Source of the DNA: Ralstonia mannitolilytica
GTDB taxonomy: Bacteria > Pseudomonadota > Gammaproteobacteria > Burkholderiales > Burkholderiaceae
Direction: 5' to 3'
Assembly: GCF_905397375.1 (NCBI RefSeq)
Contig: NZ_CAJPVG010000004.1
Coordinates: 186,001 to 250,000 of the forward strand
DNA length: 64,000 bases
The position numbers and the translations under genes are program-made. Shown here piece by piece: positions 1-9,829 of the stretch. Position 1 is the stretch's first letter. Every line of letters begins with the position of its first letter. The notes beneath the pieces were generated by a model. That model made no database searches. It was given only the letters and a program-made list of their open reading frames with translations, and was not told where the DNA came from.

Positions 1-605
1 CGCCAGGGTGCGCAGCGCTTCGCGCAGCTTGACAGCGGGGCTCGGCAGGAAGCCGCGACGGCGCCGGAATGCCGTGAGCGTGCGGCGCGATATGAGACCG
101 GGAATGGGCAGCGGTTGGATCACGCCGGCGCGGCGTCCGGCGTCGATCATCGGTTCGGCCACCCAGGTCAGAAAGCCGGAGTGCGTGACCCGGTTTTTCA
201 GCGCCGTCACCGAGCGCGTTTCCGCCACAATGTTCGGGAGCCCCAGACCGGCGGCCTCGAACACCTGCCGCACGTGCTCGAATGGGGCGGTTCCGCGCGG
301 TGCAACGGCCCAGGGCACCTCCAGCGTATCGCAAGGGTCAGGGCAGGGGCGCTTGCGCAGCGCGTGCCCGGGTGAGGCCACCGCACAGCCCGCGTCTTCC
401 CAGCGGCAATCTGCGATCGCCACGATCTCTTCCGTATCGGGCATCGCCATGGACAGCGCGAGATCGATCTCGTGTTTGACCAGCCCTTCGGCCAGTCGGT
501 CCCACACTCCCCTCCAGAATTTCCACACCGGCTTTGCCGCCGAGCTTGCGTGTGTCGATGCGTGTGGTCAGGTGGCGAGGACAATGCTCTGTTACGGCAG
601 CAGAA
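1..605 (-). pseudogene. LysR-family regulator remnant (frameshifted, no HTH)
   Basis: Read on the minus strand, about 1-505 encodes an open stretch typical of a LysR effector-binding domain, with segments such as EGLVKHEIDLALSMAMPD, DTLEVPWAVAPRGT and HSGFLTWVAEPMIDAGRR. Just upstream, around 505-515, the reading frame changes: the preceding piece GKAGVEILEG lies in another frame, as expected for the conserved 'RVEILEG' strand of LysR proteins. No N-terminal winged helix-turn-helix can be found between here and the tssA stop codon at 652. The C-terminal end runs off the window edge. I read it as a decayed regulator, possibly once controlling the adjacent T6SS genes. Sequencing error at the frameshift is possible, but the missing DNA-binding domain would remain. 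Confidence 0.6.
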
Positions 606-651
606 TGACATGTCGCTGACGACTTCGCGCTTTCACCGAGATGCCCCCGCA

Positions 652-1710
652 TCAATCATCGTGTGCCCAGCGCTCCACGAGATCGGCAGGAATCGCCTGA
701 AACACTTCATCAAAACGCTTGCCGCTGAGCCGTTCCGCTTGCTTGAGCAAAAGCCCCACGGGGCTGCTTGGCTCATGCGCCTCAAACCAACTCCGGGCGG
801 CGCGAATGGAGGCGAGGGCGGCACTGCGATCCATGACGGTCTCAGGTGGGTTGCTATCAAGCGACGTTGCTAGCGGGGTCTCGACGGTGGCGCCGGCAAG
901 GCCTTGCTGGCCAGCCGGCGCGCGTTCCGTAACCGGAAGCGCTATCACGGCAGATGCACCCGGTGGCACCGCGCCAGTCACCGTATCCAACAGCCGCAAC
1001 AACGTACCCAGGTCCGGATAGTCGTCCGGCAGATGAAGTCGCGCCCAAGAGTCGATCGATGACGCAAAGGCTTGGGCTTCATCCAGCGCGGACATTGTCG
1101 CGCTGTCTTGTTTGCGTAGTGCGTGGAGCTGCTGCTGCACCGACTCTGGTTCCAAGGCATCTGACGCGCGTGGAATGCTCAATGATCGCTCGATGTCACG
1201 CACCCGTAGGCGCAGCGCACCGTTGGGTGGGATCGCCAGGTCCCGCACGTCCTGCACCAGCCCTTGCGGGTCGGCCAAGGCGGCCAGCGCGTTAGCGCGC
1301 ACGGCGGGGTCGGGCTCACCGTCCACCACCAGTTGCGGATGGATGGCTTCTGGCCATGTCTCAAGCAATCGCGACAGGATCGCTAACCCGTCCCGCAAAC
1401 CAATTGCCTGGTCCAGCCGGACCCGGCAGCGCACCAGCAGCACGAGGATACGAATATCGCGCGTGCGCAGCAGCAAGCGACGGCAATCTCGCTCGACTTC
1501 CGTCCAGTTGATTGCCTCGGGAGGACTTACAAACTCACCATACTGAGCGTCCTGCTTAGGGATGACCTTGCTTTGCAGAAGAACGAACTCGGGGTCATAT
1601 TCCAGATCGTTCCCGCACGGATGCGCTCCGGAGACCGGCGCCAACAGCTCGGGGAAGATCAGGGCAGGGAGCGCGGGCTGCGCGTCGTTGGTTTTCTTGC
1701 TGAAGAACAT
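652..1710 (-). CDS. tssA: Type VI secretion protein TssA (ImpA family)
   Basis: The protein is 352 aa. The N-terminal ImpA_N region (roughly residues 15-140) is recognisable from PVSGAHPCGNDLEYDPEF and the following helix-rich segment, including WTEVERDCRRLLLRTRDIR. TssA proteins cap or organise T6SS sheath assembly at the baseplate in the cytoplasm. The ATG at 1710 is chosen over an upstream in-frame codon at 1752 because MFFSKK starts nearer to the conserved domain. It is the last gene of the minus-strand run tagK-tagJ-tssE-tssF-tssG-tssA, 74 bp after tssG. Its C-terminus, RWAHDD, ends next to the LysR remnant. The family call is firm; whether it works here is doubtful because the sheath genes tssB and tssC are not in the window. 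Confidence 0.9.
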   Translation of the reverse strand: MFFSKKTNDAQPALPALIFPELLAPVSGAHPCGNDLEYDPEFVLLQSKVIPKQDAQYGEFVSPPEAINWTEVERDCRRLLLRTRDIRILVLLVRCRVRLDQAIGLRDGLAILSRLLETWPEAIHPQLVVDGEPDPAVRANALAALADPQGLVQDVRDLAIPPNGALRLRVRDIERSLSIPRASDALEPESVQQQLHALRKQDSATMSALDEAQAFASSIDSWARLHLPDDYPDLGTLLRLLDTVTGAVPPGASAVIALPVTERAPAGQQGLAGATVETPLATSLDSNPPETVMDRSAALASIRAARSWFEAHEPSSPVGLLLKQAERLSGKRFDEVFQAIPADLVERWAHDD

Positions 1711-1784
1711 GTGGTGTAAGCGGTGGCAACTGTGCCAGTGCCATGTAGTCAATCCGATGGGCGAAGGGGTGTCGACGGAGCAAC

Positions 1785-2828
1785 TCAGTGCTTCGCGTAC
1801 TGCTCCGGCTCAAACACCATGCCCGTAATCGCTCGGCTGCGATCAGGCTCGCCCAGCCAGGTCGACCACCCCAGGCGTTCCGATGAGCCGAGCACGGCTG
1901 GCGGAGCCGAGTCAGGAATCACCTGCAACTCCACTTCCCACACGAACTCGTAGCCAACGAACGAGCGCACCCATTCGATCAGCACCGGCAAGTCCCGTCC
2001 ATTGGGCGTGAAGTCCAGATACTGCTGCAGACTCAATGGCCCGATAACGAGCCGGAACTTGTGCTGCCGATCCGGCACCATCTCGCCCAGCATGGCACCT
2101 TGCCCCATCATGCTTGGTGCGCCCGGATGCCCCAACTGAGAAAGCTCCTCCGGGTCAACCGCGATCCAGTGCAGCACAAACTCCTCAAGGCACACTGGCA
2201 CGCCAAAGAAATGGGCCAGCGTCGCGGCAATGCCGTCAGGGCTGCGCGATTCGCGCACGTGGTGCGCGCTGGCAGCCAACCGCGCGTGCGGCGGCAATGG
2301 GCTCCCCGCAATCTCGTCTGTATCGGACCCCGCCAGCCACCCGACATAACGCGAGAACACCTCGGCATCCGGGCGATCCAGCCCCGCCGTAGACTGTGAG
2401 TGAGCCCATGCCTGATAAAACTGCGTCAGTGCCCGATGGTGGAACAGGTCTAGGAAATCCGCCGTGGTGCTGTCACGGTGCGCTTCCGTGTGTTCCCGTA
2501 CGATCTCCGTGAAGTGGAGCGGCAAGGCACCATTCGGCCCCAGCATGCCCAGCCCGAACAGCTGGATCCTGAGCTTGCCCTGCACTTGCCGCAGTTGCGC
2601 GATCTCACGCGGCGCAAACGTCAGAGATGCCAGTTGCCCGATCCGGAAATGCTCATCCTGTGGCCGGCTTGCGTGGCCAATCGGCGGCAAATCCGGGCGA
2701 TGCGCTGCCAATTGCCGTAACAAGCCCAAGAAGCTCAGCCGCCACGGCGCGTGTTCCGAAGCTGGCGTCGCGTCCATGGAGGGTGAGCCCGTTGCCGGCG
2801 GCGCGTTGTCGTCAAGGCCTCGGTACAT
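1785..2828 (-). CDS. tssG: Type VI secretion baseplate protein TssG
   Basis: The protein is 347 aa, normal for TssG (ImpH/VasB). Diagnostic stretches are FLGLLRQLAAHRPDLPPIG near the N-terminus, FGLGMLGPNGALPLHFTE around residue 95, and LVIGPLSLQQYLDFTPNG in the C-terminal third. TssG forms the TssE-F-G-K baseplate wedge that docks the phage-tail-like sheath on the inner membrane complex. The start lies 2 bp after the tssF stop codon, so the two are almost certainly translationally coupled. No internal stop or frameshift is seen. Its partner TssK is not encoded in this window. Confidence 0.93.
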   Translation of the reverse strand: MYRGLDDNAPPATGSPSMDATPASEHAPWRLSFLGLLRQLAAHRPDLPPIGHASRPQDEHFRIGQLASLTFAPREIAQLRQVQGKLRIQLFGLGMLGPNGALPLHFTEIVREHTEAHRDSTTADFLDLFHHRALTQFYQAWAHSQSTAGLDRPDAEVFSRYVGWLAGSDTDEIAGSPLPPHARLAASAHHVRESRSPDGIAATLAHFFGVPVCLEEFVLHWIAVDPEELSQLGHPGAPSMMGQGAMLGEMVPDRQHKFRLVIGPLSLQQYLDFTPNGRDLPVLIEWVRSFVGYEFVWEVELQVIPDSAPPAVLGSSERLGWSTWLGEPDRSRAITGMVFEPEQYAKH

Positions 2829-2830
2829 GG

Positions 2831-4711
2831 CTACACCGTGCTCCGCGTGCCCATGCGCACCGGCCAGCGATGCACCAACCCGCGCTGAATGGACGTCAAC
2901 TCAGTCTGTGTAAACGAATTCACAGACACATGCCGCGCCAGAAAATGCTCCAGTACGACGCCAAAGAGGTAGGGGCTGATGCCCGAGAACCCGGCTTCGT
3001 CCACGGACAACTGACATTGAACTCCCCGACCGTAGATGATGGGGCCGTTCCCCGGCAATCGCCGCGTCACAGGCCGGACCTGTGTGCCAATCAAACTCGC
3101 GATTTGGCGTTGCTGGGCCGGGCTGTCACTGGCAACAAAGAGCCGCAGCATATCGCGCAAGCCCTGGCCGCCTTCGCGGTGGTCGAGATCGGTTAATGAC
3201 AGGTAGTTGAACCCCAACTGGCGGATCAATCGCCAGGCCATTTCCCCTTCTGCGAAGGGCGCGCGCGGCGCAGAAGGCGGACGAACCAGACCGACGCTCG
3301 CGACCGGCACGGAGTCAGGTGCACGCAGGTCGTCACGGCCGTTTCTTGGAATCAGACTGGGTAGGTCGCGATTAGTGACCAATGCCTCAACGGACAGATG
3401 TCGAAGCGTATCCGGGTAGGGGGCCTCGTTCTGGTCAACCAGAGACAGGAACACCTCGGTGCCGACGTAGGCGGTGCGCGTTCCGTACTTGCGTGCTTGA
3501 TCCGAAGCAAGGCGGCGTTCTCTACGGACGGAGAAGTACCGCCCGTGGTTGCCTTCGTCTCCATTCAGCGTGGCAAAGAGCGGGCGGAAGTCCACCGTTT
3601 CACTGTGTTCGGCCTTCTGCCCGTAAATGCTCTGGACAGAGTAGATCTCGAAGTCGAGCGGCAGGGTTCGATCTGGCACCATATGAAACTCAGCCCTGCC
3701 GCGATGAACCTCAATGCGGTCAGTCCGCTTCGGAAAAAGGTTCACAATTGGTGCGCAATACAGCGCGAACTGGTTTGCATCGACATGGGCGGCCAGTTGG
3801 TCCGCAGACTTCGACAACAGCACAACGATCTCGGCCTCGGTCCCCTCGATCCTGGAAAGCCCGGCAGCCAGGCCGTTCAGCGCGAAGAAATAGAATCGCT
3901 GCGGGCACGAGAAATACTCGTGTACGAGGTTGTGTCCGTGGAACTTGTTCCAAGCCAGTGGCAACGCGCTCTCATTGGGAGCGAACCCAACTAGGGATAC
4001 GGCATTCTGAGTGACCGCCGAAGGTCGATTTCCCATTGCGCTTGGTTGCCCGATCAGCGAGACTGCCCCAGCGCTGTGGATGAGCTCGAAGAGATGGCTG
4101 GCGATCTGTTCATCGCCACGCAGATAGACGGCGAGGGATTCAACTGGAGGAAGTTGTGCAAAGGTAATGTCACGCTTGATGCGCAGGCGCAACCGCAGCG
4201 CACCCTGCACGGTGACGTGGGCCGGCACATAGCGTTCCAGCCCAGGGATGTCAGGCGGGATGCCCGTCAGCCGTGCCCCGGCAATTTCAAACGGCCAGAG
4301 CTGTACGTCTTGGGTGGTGCGGAACTCGCAAGCCGTGGTTTCGCCGTCAGGAATGCGCGCTTTCAGCGTTGTGCCCCGGGGCACAATGACTCCCCGGGCG
4401 AAATCGCCCTGTTTCTCGCTCGGATGAAACTGCGCTACCGCCATCGCTGGCGTAGGCGTCACGTAGTTGGGATAGATGACCTCCAACAACCGCTGCGTAA
4501 AGCGCGGGAACTCCGCATCCAGCTTGATCTGCGTACGCGCGGACAGAAAGCAGAATGCTTCGATGAGCCGCTCGACATAAGGGTCGGCCACCTCGTGCCC
4601 GTGCATGCCTAGTCGCTTTGCGACCTTGGGGTGCTGGCTAGCGAATTCACTGGCCAGTTCGCGCAGGTAGACGAGTTCGCGGTTGTAGTAATCGAGCAGT
4701 TGAGGGTCCAT
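2831..4711 (-). CDS. tssF: Type VI secretion baseplate protein TssF
   Basis: The protein is 626 aa, the usual TssF (ImpG/VasA) length. It opens with the family signature MDPQLLDYYNRELVYLRELA and continues with FASQHPKVAKRLGM and PHVERL-like text (DPYVERLIEAFCFLSAR). The C-terminal part contains GRGVQCQLSVDEAGFSG and the GVVLEHFLARHVSVNSFTQ motif. TssF is the largest baseplate wedge subunit. The gene starts 4 bp after the tssE stop and ends 2 bp before tssG, a compact operon. The full-length, uninterrupted frame argues that this part of the cluster is recent or still under selection. Confidence 0.95.
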   Translation of the reverse strand: MDPQLLDYYNRELVYLRELASEFASQHPKVAKRLGMHGHEVADPYVERLIEAFCFLSARTQIKLDAEFPRFTQRLLEVIYPNYVTPTPAMAVAQFHPSEKQGDFARGVIVPRGTTLKARIPDGETTACEFRTTQDVQLWPFEIAGARLTGIPPDIPGLERYVPAHVTVQGALRLRLRIKRDITFAQLPPVESLAVYLRGDEQIASHLFELIHSAGAVSLIGQPSAMGNRPSAVTQNAVSLVGFAPNESALPLAWNKFHGHNLVHEYFSCPQRFYFFALNGLAAGLSRIEGTEAEIVVLLSKSADQLAAHVDANQFALYCAPIVNLFPKRTDRIEVHRGRAEFHMVPDRTLPLDFEIYSVQSIYGQKAEHSETVDFRPLFATLNGDEGNHGRYFSVRRERRLASDQARKYGTRTAYVGTEVFLSLVDQNEAPYPDTLRHLSVEALVTNRDLPSLIPRNGRDDLRAPDSVPVASVGLVRPPSAPRAPFAEGEMAWRLIRQLGFNYLSLTDLDHREGGQGLRDMLRLFVASDSPAQQRQIASLIGTQVRPVTRRLPGNGPIIYGRGVQCQLSVDEAGFSGISPYLFGVVLEHFLARHVSVNSFTQTELTSIQRGLVHRWPVRMGTRSTV

Positions 4712-4715
4712 CGGG

Positions 4716-5237
4716 TCAGCCCGCCTGAATGGATTTGACAGAAATGCGGCTGGATTCCAGATCGAGGGAGCTTTGCGCGGTAAACGCCATCGGATACGGG
4801 TCCATGTGGATCAGCCCGCTTATTTCGAATAGCAGCACGTTGTAGCGGTGCGGAGCGTCTTCCTTCTCCAGCGGCGCAACGACCAAGCTGCTGGGAATCA
4901 AGCGGGGCTCGAAGTCGAGAATGGCACGCCGGATGATGTCGACAATGTCGCTCCACTTGTGCTCGGACAGATACGTCCCAGCGACGGCAGGCACACCGTA
5001 GTTGATGGTGGAGCTCGCCGCCGCAGCGTATCGGCTTCTGTCGACCTCGTCTTCGCGGTTGGTTGTATTCAGCAGGAATGTCAAGTCACGCTGGATGATG
5101 GCCCGCATCTGCGAGCGTGTCACCGCATACTCAGATGGGCTCTCCGTCTGCCGCTGCGGTGCGTCATCACGCAGCCGATCGAACAGCGTCGGTAACAGTT
5201 GCGTGTTGGGGCGCCGGGGTGTGCAGTGCTCACTCAT
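4716..5237 (-). CDS. tssE: Type VI secretion baseplate protein TssE (gp25-like)
   Basis: This 173-aa protein belongs to the gp25/TssE family of lysozyme-like baseplate proteins that initiate sheath polymerisation. Recognisable text is LLPTLFDRLRDD at the N-terminus, then SQMRAIIQRDLTFLLNT and NYGVPAVAGTYLSEHKW, followed by RRAILDFEPRLIPSSLVV. The start codon at 5237 overlaps the tagJ stop at 5230 by 8 bp, so coupled translation is likely. It lies between tagJ and tssF in the usual beta-proteobacterial order. Confidence 0.93.
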   Translation of the reverse strand: MSEHCTPRRPNTQLLPTLFDRLRDDAPQRQTESPSEYAVTRSQMRAIIQRDLTFLLNTTNREDEVDRSRYAAAASSTINYGVPAVAGTYLSEHKWSDIVDIIRRAILDFEPRLIPSSLVVAPLEKEDAPHRYNVLLFEISGLIHMDPYPMAFTAQSSLDLESSRISVKSIQAG

Positions 5238-6066
5238 GCGCGTCGTCCAGAATCAGGCTCGAAACATCCAGCAGCCCGACGTCACCCGCGCTCGTCATCC
5301 AGGTCTTCTGACCCAGTGCCACGACGCCGGTCTGGCCAACCTCCGACCAATGCGTCTCGCGCGCCAGTTTGAGCGCATCACCACCGTGTTCGGAGCCGGG
5401 GTAGCGCGCGGGCGTGAAGCCTCGGCAAACCGTACCATCCGCCAGCGTGAGCGTTGCGGAGCGCCAGACCAGATCCAGCAAGCCAGCCACCGGCACCATC
5501 TCCAGCTTGCGCATCTGCGCAAACGGCAGCCAGGCATATCGGCCACCCGAGACGATCTCGAAGGTCGGGCCGAAGCGGGTATCGCTGTCCGTGATCCAGA
5601 CAAACCGCGTCCCGTCGAGCACACCACGACTCTCCACAACCTCGGAGAACGCTTGCTGCCGGCAGTGATCCGCGCCGTTCACATCACCCGCCTCGGCGAG
5701 CGCAAGCGCATTGCGCAGCGGTGTCATCCAGTCTGGCGCTGGCAATAACGCCCCCGGCTCACGCGCACCTTTGATGACATCACACCGAAACACCTCGGCC
5801 CGGATCAAGTCCCGGTACACGCGCGCCGTCTGCGCAAAGTCCGGCATCAACTGCGTCGCCACCTGCAACTGCTTGAGCGCGCGCGGCCAATCGCCCATCA
5901 CGCACAGCCACTGGAACAACTGCCAACGCTCCGCAAACGCACCAGGCTGCTTGAGCACGCGCATCTCCGCGTTCTGCAGCGCCTGGGCCACCGAACCACG
6001 CTGCTGCAAAGCCGCAGCCAGACCCGATGTTGAGGCAGGCTCCAAGAGCGAGGTATCAGTCGTCAT
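5230..6066 (-). CDS. tagJ: Type VI secretion accessory protein TagJ (ImpE/SciE family)
   Basis: The protein is 278 aa. It has a TPR-like N-terminal half with the pattern AERWQLFQWLCVMGDWPRAL and LQVATQLMPDFAQTARVYRD, typical of ImpE proteins. The C-terminal half contains WITDSDTRFGPTFEIVSGG and WLPFAQMRKLEM, the SciE/ImpE signature. TagJ proteins bind the sheath subunit TssB in some systems and modulate ClpV recycling; no TssB is encoded nearby here. The ATG at 6066 is preferred over an upstream frame opening at 6123, because it places MTTDTSLL just before the TPR region. The gene overlaps the tagK stop at 6056 by about 10 bp. Confidence 0.85.
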   Translation of the reverse strand: MTTDTSLLEPASTSGLAAALQQRGSVAQALQNAEMRVLKQPGAFAERWQLFQWLCVMGDWPRALKQLQVATQLMPDFAQTARVYRDLIRAEVFRCDVIKGAREPGALLPAPDWMTPLRNALALAEAGDVNGADHCRQQAFSEVVESRGVLDGTRFVWITDSDTRFGPTFEIVSGGRYAWLPFAQMRKLEMVPVAGLLDLVWRSATLTLADGTVCRGFTPARYPGSEHGGDALKLARETHWSEVGQTGVVALGQKTWMTSAGDVGLLDVSSLILDDAHE

Positions 6067-6637
6067 GAGAAGTCGGCTCCTGTTGTTGTTCCGGGGCGGG
6101 GTGATAGGCGCTATCCATCGCAACCAGGTGATGCTCCCGCTTGGTCAGCGCCGCCGTGATGCCACGCCGCTCGGGTATGGAAATGTCGCCCGCAAAGAGA
6201 TGCAGTACGTCCGGCATCGCGGGCGCCGCAAACAAGGGGGTGTCGAGGGAGTCGGGCCCGCCGATCAGACTTTCGATTCGTGCCGGGCGCGCCAGCAGGT
6301 CCTGCAGGCTCACGTCTTTGGCGGATGCACCCGCTGCCATTTGGTCATCCGTGTGGCCAGCAGGCTGCGCAAGCTCGCCTTTGGGCGAGGCCAGATGCCA
6401 GTTGGCATTCGCGAGCTCCGGGTTGCGCAGCACAGCGTCGGCTTCGCGGCTCAGCAGATCCAGAACGTCGGTGGATTCGGTCGCCGCATCAGTCACAGCA
6501 GGAAGAGGCGTCGCCCAATGGGGGCGCAGGATCGAGAACGGGTCATTCGCACCTGGCTCGCAGAGCCGAGCCTCACTCGTTGGCACCAGGTCGTCGAGGA
6601 TCCCACCCGCTGAAGGATGGCGTTGCTGGTTGCTCAT
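6056..6637 (-). CDS. tagK: Type VI secretion-associated protein, TagK-like
   Basis: The protein is 193 aa and is the first gene of the minus-strand T6SS run. It is mostly low-complexity and hydrophilic. Conserved-looking islands are NDPFSILRPHW near the N-terminus, VLDLLSREADAVL in the middle, and a C-terminal block VLHLFAGDISIPERR followed by LTKREHHLVAMDSAYHP. The REHH..AMDS block is what I remember from TagK-domain proteins of Burkholderia and Ralstonia T6SS loci, so the name rests on memory and context. An in-frame GTG at 6649 is an alternative start. No transmembrane segment or signal peptide is visible. Its role in secretion is not established. Confidence 0.6.
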   Translation of the reverse strand: MSNQQRHPSAGGILDDLVPTSEARLCEPGANDPFSILRPHWATPLPAVTDAATESTDVLDLLSREADAVLRNPELANANWHLASPKGELAQPAGHTDDQMAAGASAKDVSLQDLLARPARIESLIGGPDSLDTPLFAAPAMPDVLHLFAGDISIPERRGITAALTKREHHLVAMDSAYHPAPEQQQEPTSHDD

Positions 6638-7076
6638 GTCCACGCCCACTTTTTCTCAGAAAAACGGCGCCGATCATAGACGAAAACCACTGAAGGAAGA
6701 AATACTAAAAAATATCATCTTCTGTTTTTTGATATCAGAATTAAGCTCTATTGGTGTCTTGTATAGAATTCTTCTCATCATTTGCTGATCCGTATGAGCT
6801 TTGAATTATTAGTCAACGAATTCTGTTGCCATATGTGCAAATTATTGTGATTTTTGCGCCGAATGCGGGGTTTTTGATAGGAACTTTCCTAGTGTTTTCC
6901 GCTGGCGCCGATCATGGCTATTCGGGATTTGTGGCGAACCATTGATGGTAAATTGTTGTGCCAATTTTTAGAGTATCCATTCGGTTGCTTTGTTTTCATT
7001 GTGTCCAATAACCTAAATAAAGGAAGTGATTCATTCCGCTGCACTGCGATGCAGTCGGACTTACCAAGAAAAACGC
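6638..7076. promoter_or_regulatory. AT-rich divergent T6SS promoter region
   Basis: About 440 bp separates tagK (minus) and clpV (plus). From about 6700 to 7030 it is strikingly AT-rich against the GC-rich surroundings, with runs such as TTCTGTTTTTTGATATC and CCTAAATAAAGG. A short inverted repeat ATATCA-N12-TGATAT lies at 6712-6735. No credible coding frame was found; the small open frames here lack family resemblance. It most likely holds both divergent promoters and, by analogy with other T6SS and horizontally acquired loci, could be bound by an H-NS-like silencer. I could not fix exact -35/-10 boxes. Confidence 0.5.
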
Positions 7077-9782
7077 ATGGACATTTCACGCCAGGCCTTG
7101 TTTGGTCGGTTGAATCCGACGCTTTTCAAGGCGATTGAGAGCGGTACGGCCTTTTGCAAGCTGCGCGGCAACCCGTATGTGGAACTGGTGCACTGGCTGC
7201 ATCAGTTGCTTCAGGCGCCGGACGGCGACCTCCAGCGCGTGCTGCGTCACGCCGGCGCAGATATGCAGGTACTGGAAGCCGACCTGACCCGCGCGTTGTC
7301 AGCCCTGCCTGCCGGCGCCACGTCCATCAGTGACTTCTCCTTCCAGATTGAATCCGCAGTCGAGCGCGCTTGGGTCTACGCCACCTGGGCGTTTGCCGAT
7401 GACCGCGTGCGTGGCGCCTATTTGCTGACCGCGCTGCTCAAGACCCCGGAGCTTCGCCGCACGATGCTCGGCATCTCCACGGAGTTTGCCAAGGTGCGCG
7501 CGGACGAGTTGGTGGACAGCATTCCCGCCCTCATTGCGCAGTCCCCCGAAAGTACCGAAGCCGCCTACGATGACAGCGGCCTGGCGCCCGCCATCCCGGG
7601 CGAGGCCAGCAGCGCCATGGCATCCGGTACTTCGGGCGAGAGCGCCCTGGCCCAGTACTGCCGAGACCTGACGGAAGATGCACGCGCCGGCCGCCTGGAC
7701 CCTGTCATCGGCCGCGAGCACGAGATCCGTACCATGACGGACATCCTGCTGCGCCGCCGTCAGAACAATCCACTGATCACAGGCGAAGCCGGTGTCGGCA
7801 AGACCGCCGTGGTCGAGGGCCTGGCGCAAGCCATCGCTTCCGGCGAAGTCCCACCGAGCCTCGCCGATGTGCGCCTGCTGAGTCTGGATGTCGGCGCACT
7901 GCTGGCCGGTGCCAGCATGAAGGGCGAGTTCGAGGCCCGCCTCAAAGGCGTACTGGAAGAAGCCGCCAAATCTCCCAAGCCAATCATCCTGTTTGTGGAC
8001 GAAGTCCACACGCTCGTTGGTGCGGGCGGTCAAGCTGGCACGGGCGACGCGGCCAACCTGCTCAAGCCGGCGCTCGCACGCGGTGCGCTGCGCACGATCG
8101 GCGCCACGACGTGGAGCGAGTACAAGTGCCATATTGAGAAAGACCCCGCCCTCACGCGTCGCTTTCAGGTTCTGCAAGTCATGGAGCCGCAGGAAGCCAG
8201 CGCCGTGACCATGGTGCGCGGCCTGGTGGAGACCTTCGAGACGCACCACGGTGTGCTGATCCGCGATGAAGCCGTGCGCGCCGTCGTCAAGCTCTCGCAC
8301 CGCTACATCACCTCGCGCCAGTTGCCGGACAAGGCCATCAGTCTGCTCGACACCGCCTGCGCGCGCGTGGCCCTCTCACTGCACGCGCCACCCGCTGCCG
8401 TTGAACTGCAACGCCAACGCCTGGCTGCCGTCGAGGCCGAGGCCGTACTGCTGGCCAAGGAAGCCGCCTTCGGCAGACAGGACAACCGCCGCGTCGCAGA
8501 CGTGGAGAACACGGTTCGCGAGATCAAGGCGGAACTCGCCCAAGCCGAAGCACGCTGGCAGCAGGAAGCCGCGCTCGCAACCGGCGTGCTTGCGCAACGT
8601 CGCGCCGTTGTCGAGTCGTCGGAAGCGGCCGCGGAGGCGTCAGCGCGCACAGCGCTGCTGGCGTTGGAATCGGAACTGGCATCCGCTCAAGGCGAAACAC
8701 CGCTTCTGTATACCGAAGTGGACGAAGCCGTTGTTGCCGCCGTCGTGGCAGATTGGACGGGCATCCCTGTCACCCGCATGGTGGCCGACGAGGTCGTGAC
8801 CGTGATGACGCTCCCGCAAACGCTGGGTGCTCGCGTCATCGGCCAGGACCATGCCTTGGTTCAGCTGTGTGAACGCATTCAGACCGCCCGCGCGCAATTG
8901 ACCGATCCGAACAAGCCAGTGGGCGTGTTCTTGCTGGTTGGCCCCTCCGGTGTCGGCAAGACCGAGACTGCGCTGGCACTGGCCGACGCGCTCTACGGTG
9001 GCGAGCAGAACCTCATCACAATCAACCTCTCCGAATTCCAGGAGTCGCACACCGTCTCCACGCTCAAGGGTGCGCCACCGGGCTACGTCGGCTATGGCGA
9101 GGGCGGTGTGCTGACGGAAGCCGTGCGCCGCCGCCCCTACAGCGTCGTGCTGCTCGATGAGGTCGAGAAAGCCCACCCTGACGTGCACGAAGTCTTCTAC
9201 CAGGTCTTTGACAAGGGCTACATGGAAGACGGGGAGGGGCGCCACATCGATTTCAAGAACACCATTCTGCTGCTCACCAGCAATGCGGGTTCCGACCTGA
9301 TCACCAGCCTGTGCGACGACCCGACACTGATGCCCGAGCCGGCCGCGCTGCGTGATGCGCTCACACCGGAGTTGCGCAAGGTCTTCCCGGCCGCCTTCCT
9401 GGGTCGATTGGTGGTCGTGCCGTACCTGCCGCTCGCAGCAGAGAACCTCGGTCGCATCGTGCGGTTGCACCTCAATCGCGTGGTCACGCGCATGCGCGAG
9501 CAGCACGATATTGCGCTCACCTATGACGAAGCGGTAGTCAAGCACATCGTCGAGCGCTGCCCAGTGGGCGAGACCGGCGCCCGCCAGCTCATCAGCTTTA
9601 TCGAGCAAGCCATCCAGCCGCAACTCGCAAAGCTTTGGTTGGGTGCGCTGGCTGAAAAGCGCCAACTGCTGGCCATCGACATCCGCTTGGCCGACGGCGA
9701 CAGCGTCGAACTGGCCTGCCACCCCGAATACCTTCCCGGCCTCACCACCATGCCGGCGATTCCCGCAGCCGAACCGGCCTGA
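7077..9782 (+). CDS. clpV: Type VI secretion AAA+ ATPase ClpV (TssH)
   Basis: The 901-aa protein is a Hsp100/ClpB-type double AAA+ ATPase that disassembles contracted T6SS sheaths in the cytoplasm. Walker A boxes are GEAGVGKT at about residue 236 and GPSGVGKT at about residue 622. Walker B elements are [11 protein letters not shown] and [15 protein letters not shown], and the D2 pore loop is in [14 protein letters not shown] coiled middle domain lies near residues 440-540. The N-terminus [20 protein letters not shown] is the ClpV form of the Clp N-domain. ATG 7077 is chosen because MDISRQALF matches the family start; an in-frame GTG at 7026 has a purine-rich stretch too close to serve as its own ribosome site. 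The substrate sheath genes tssB/tssC are absent from this window. Confidence 0.95.
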   Translation: MDISRQALFGRLNPTLFKAIESGTAFCKLRGNPYVELVHWLHQLLQAPDGDLQRVLRHAGADMQVLEADLTRALSALPAGATSISDFSFQIESAVERAWVYATWAFADDRVRGAYLLTALLKTPELRRTMLGISTEFAKVRADELVDSIPALIAQSPESTEAAYDDSGLAPAIPGEASSAMASGTSGESALAQYCRDLTEDARAGRLDPVIGREHEIRTMTDILLRRRQNNPLITGEAGVGKTAVVEGLAQAIASGEVPPSLADVRLLSLDVGALLAGASMKGEFEARLKGVLEEAAKSPKPIILFVDEVHTLVGAGGQAGTGDAANLLKPALARGALRTIGATTWSEYKCHIEKDPALTRRFQVLQVMEPQEASAVTMVRGLVETFETHHGVLIRDEAVRAVVKLSHRYITSRQLPDKAISLLDTACARVALSLHAPPAAVELQRQRLAAVEAEAVLLAKEAAFGRQDNRRVADVENTVREIKAELAQAEARWQQEAALATGVLAQRRAVVESSEAAAEASARTALLALESELASAQGETPLLYTEVDEAVVAAVVADWTGIPVTRMVADEVVTVMTLPQTLGARVIGQDHALVQLCERIQTARAQLTDPNKPVGVFLLVGPSGVGKTETALALADALYGGEQNLITINLSEFQESHTVSTLKGAPPGYVGYGEGGVLTEAVRRRPYSVVLLDEVEKAHPDVHEVFYQVFDKGYMEDGEGRHIDFKNTILLLTSNAGSDLITSLCDDPTLMPEPAALRDALTPELRKVFPAAFLGRLVVVPYLPLAAENLGRIVRLHLNRVVTRMREQHDIALTYDEAVVKHIVERCPVGETGARQLISFIEQAIQPQLAKLWLGALAEKRQLLAIDIRLADGDSVELACHPEYLPGLTTMPAIPAAEPA

Positions 9783-9829
9783 GGCCGTGCGGCACCTCAA
9801 CCCTTCCATGTAACCCACTGGGGAGATTC

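Noticed and set aside
7299..8300. Minus-strand frame of 333 codons inside clpV
   Set aside because: Antisense to the first AAA+ domain with an exact Walker A; a shadow.
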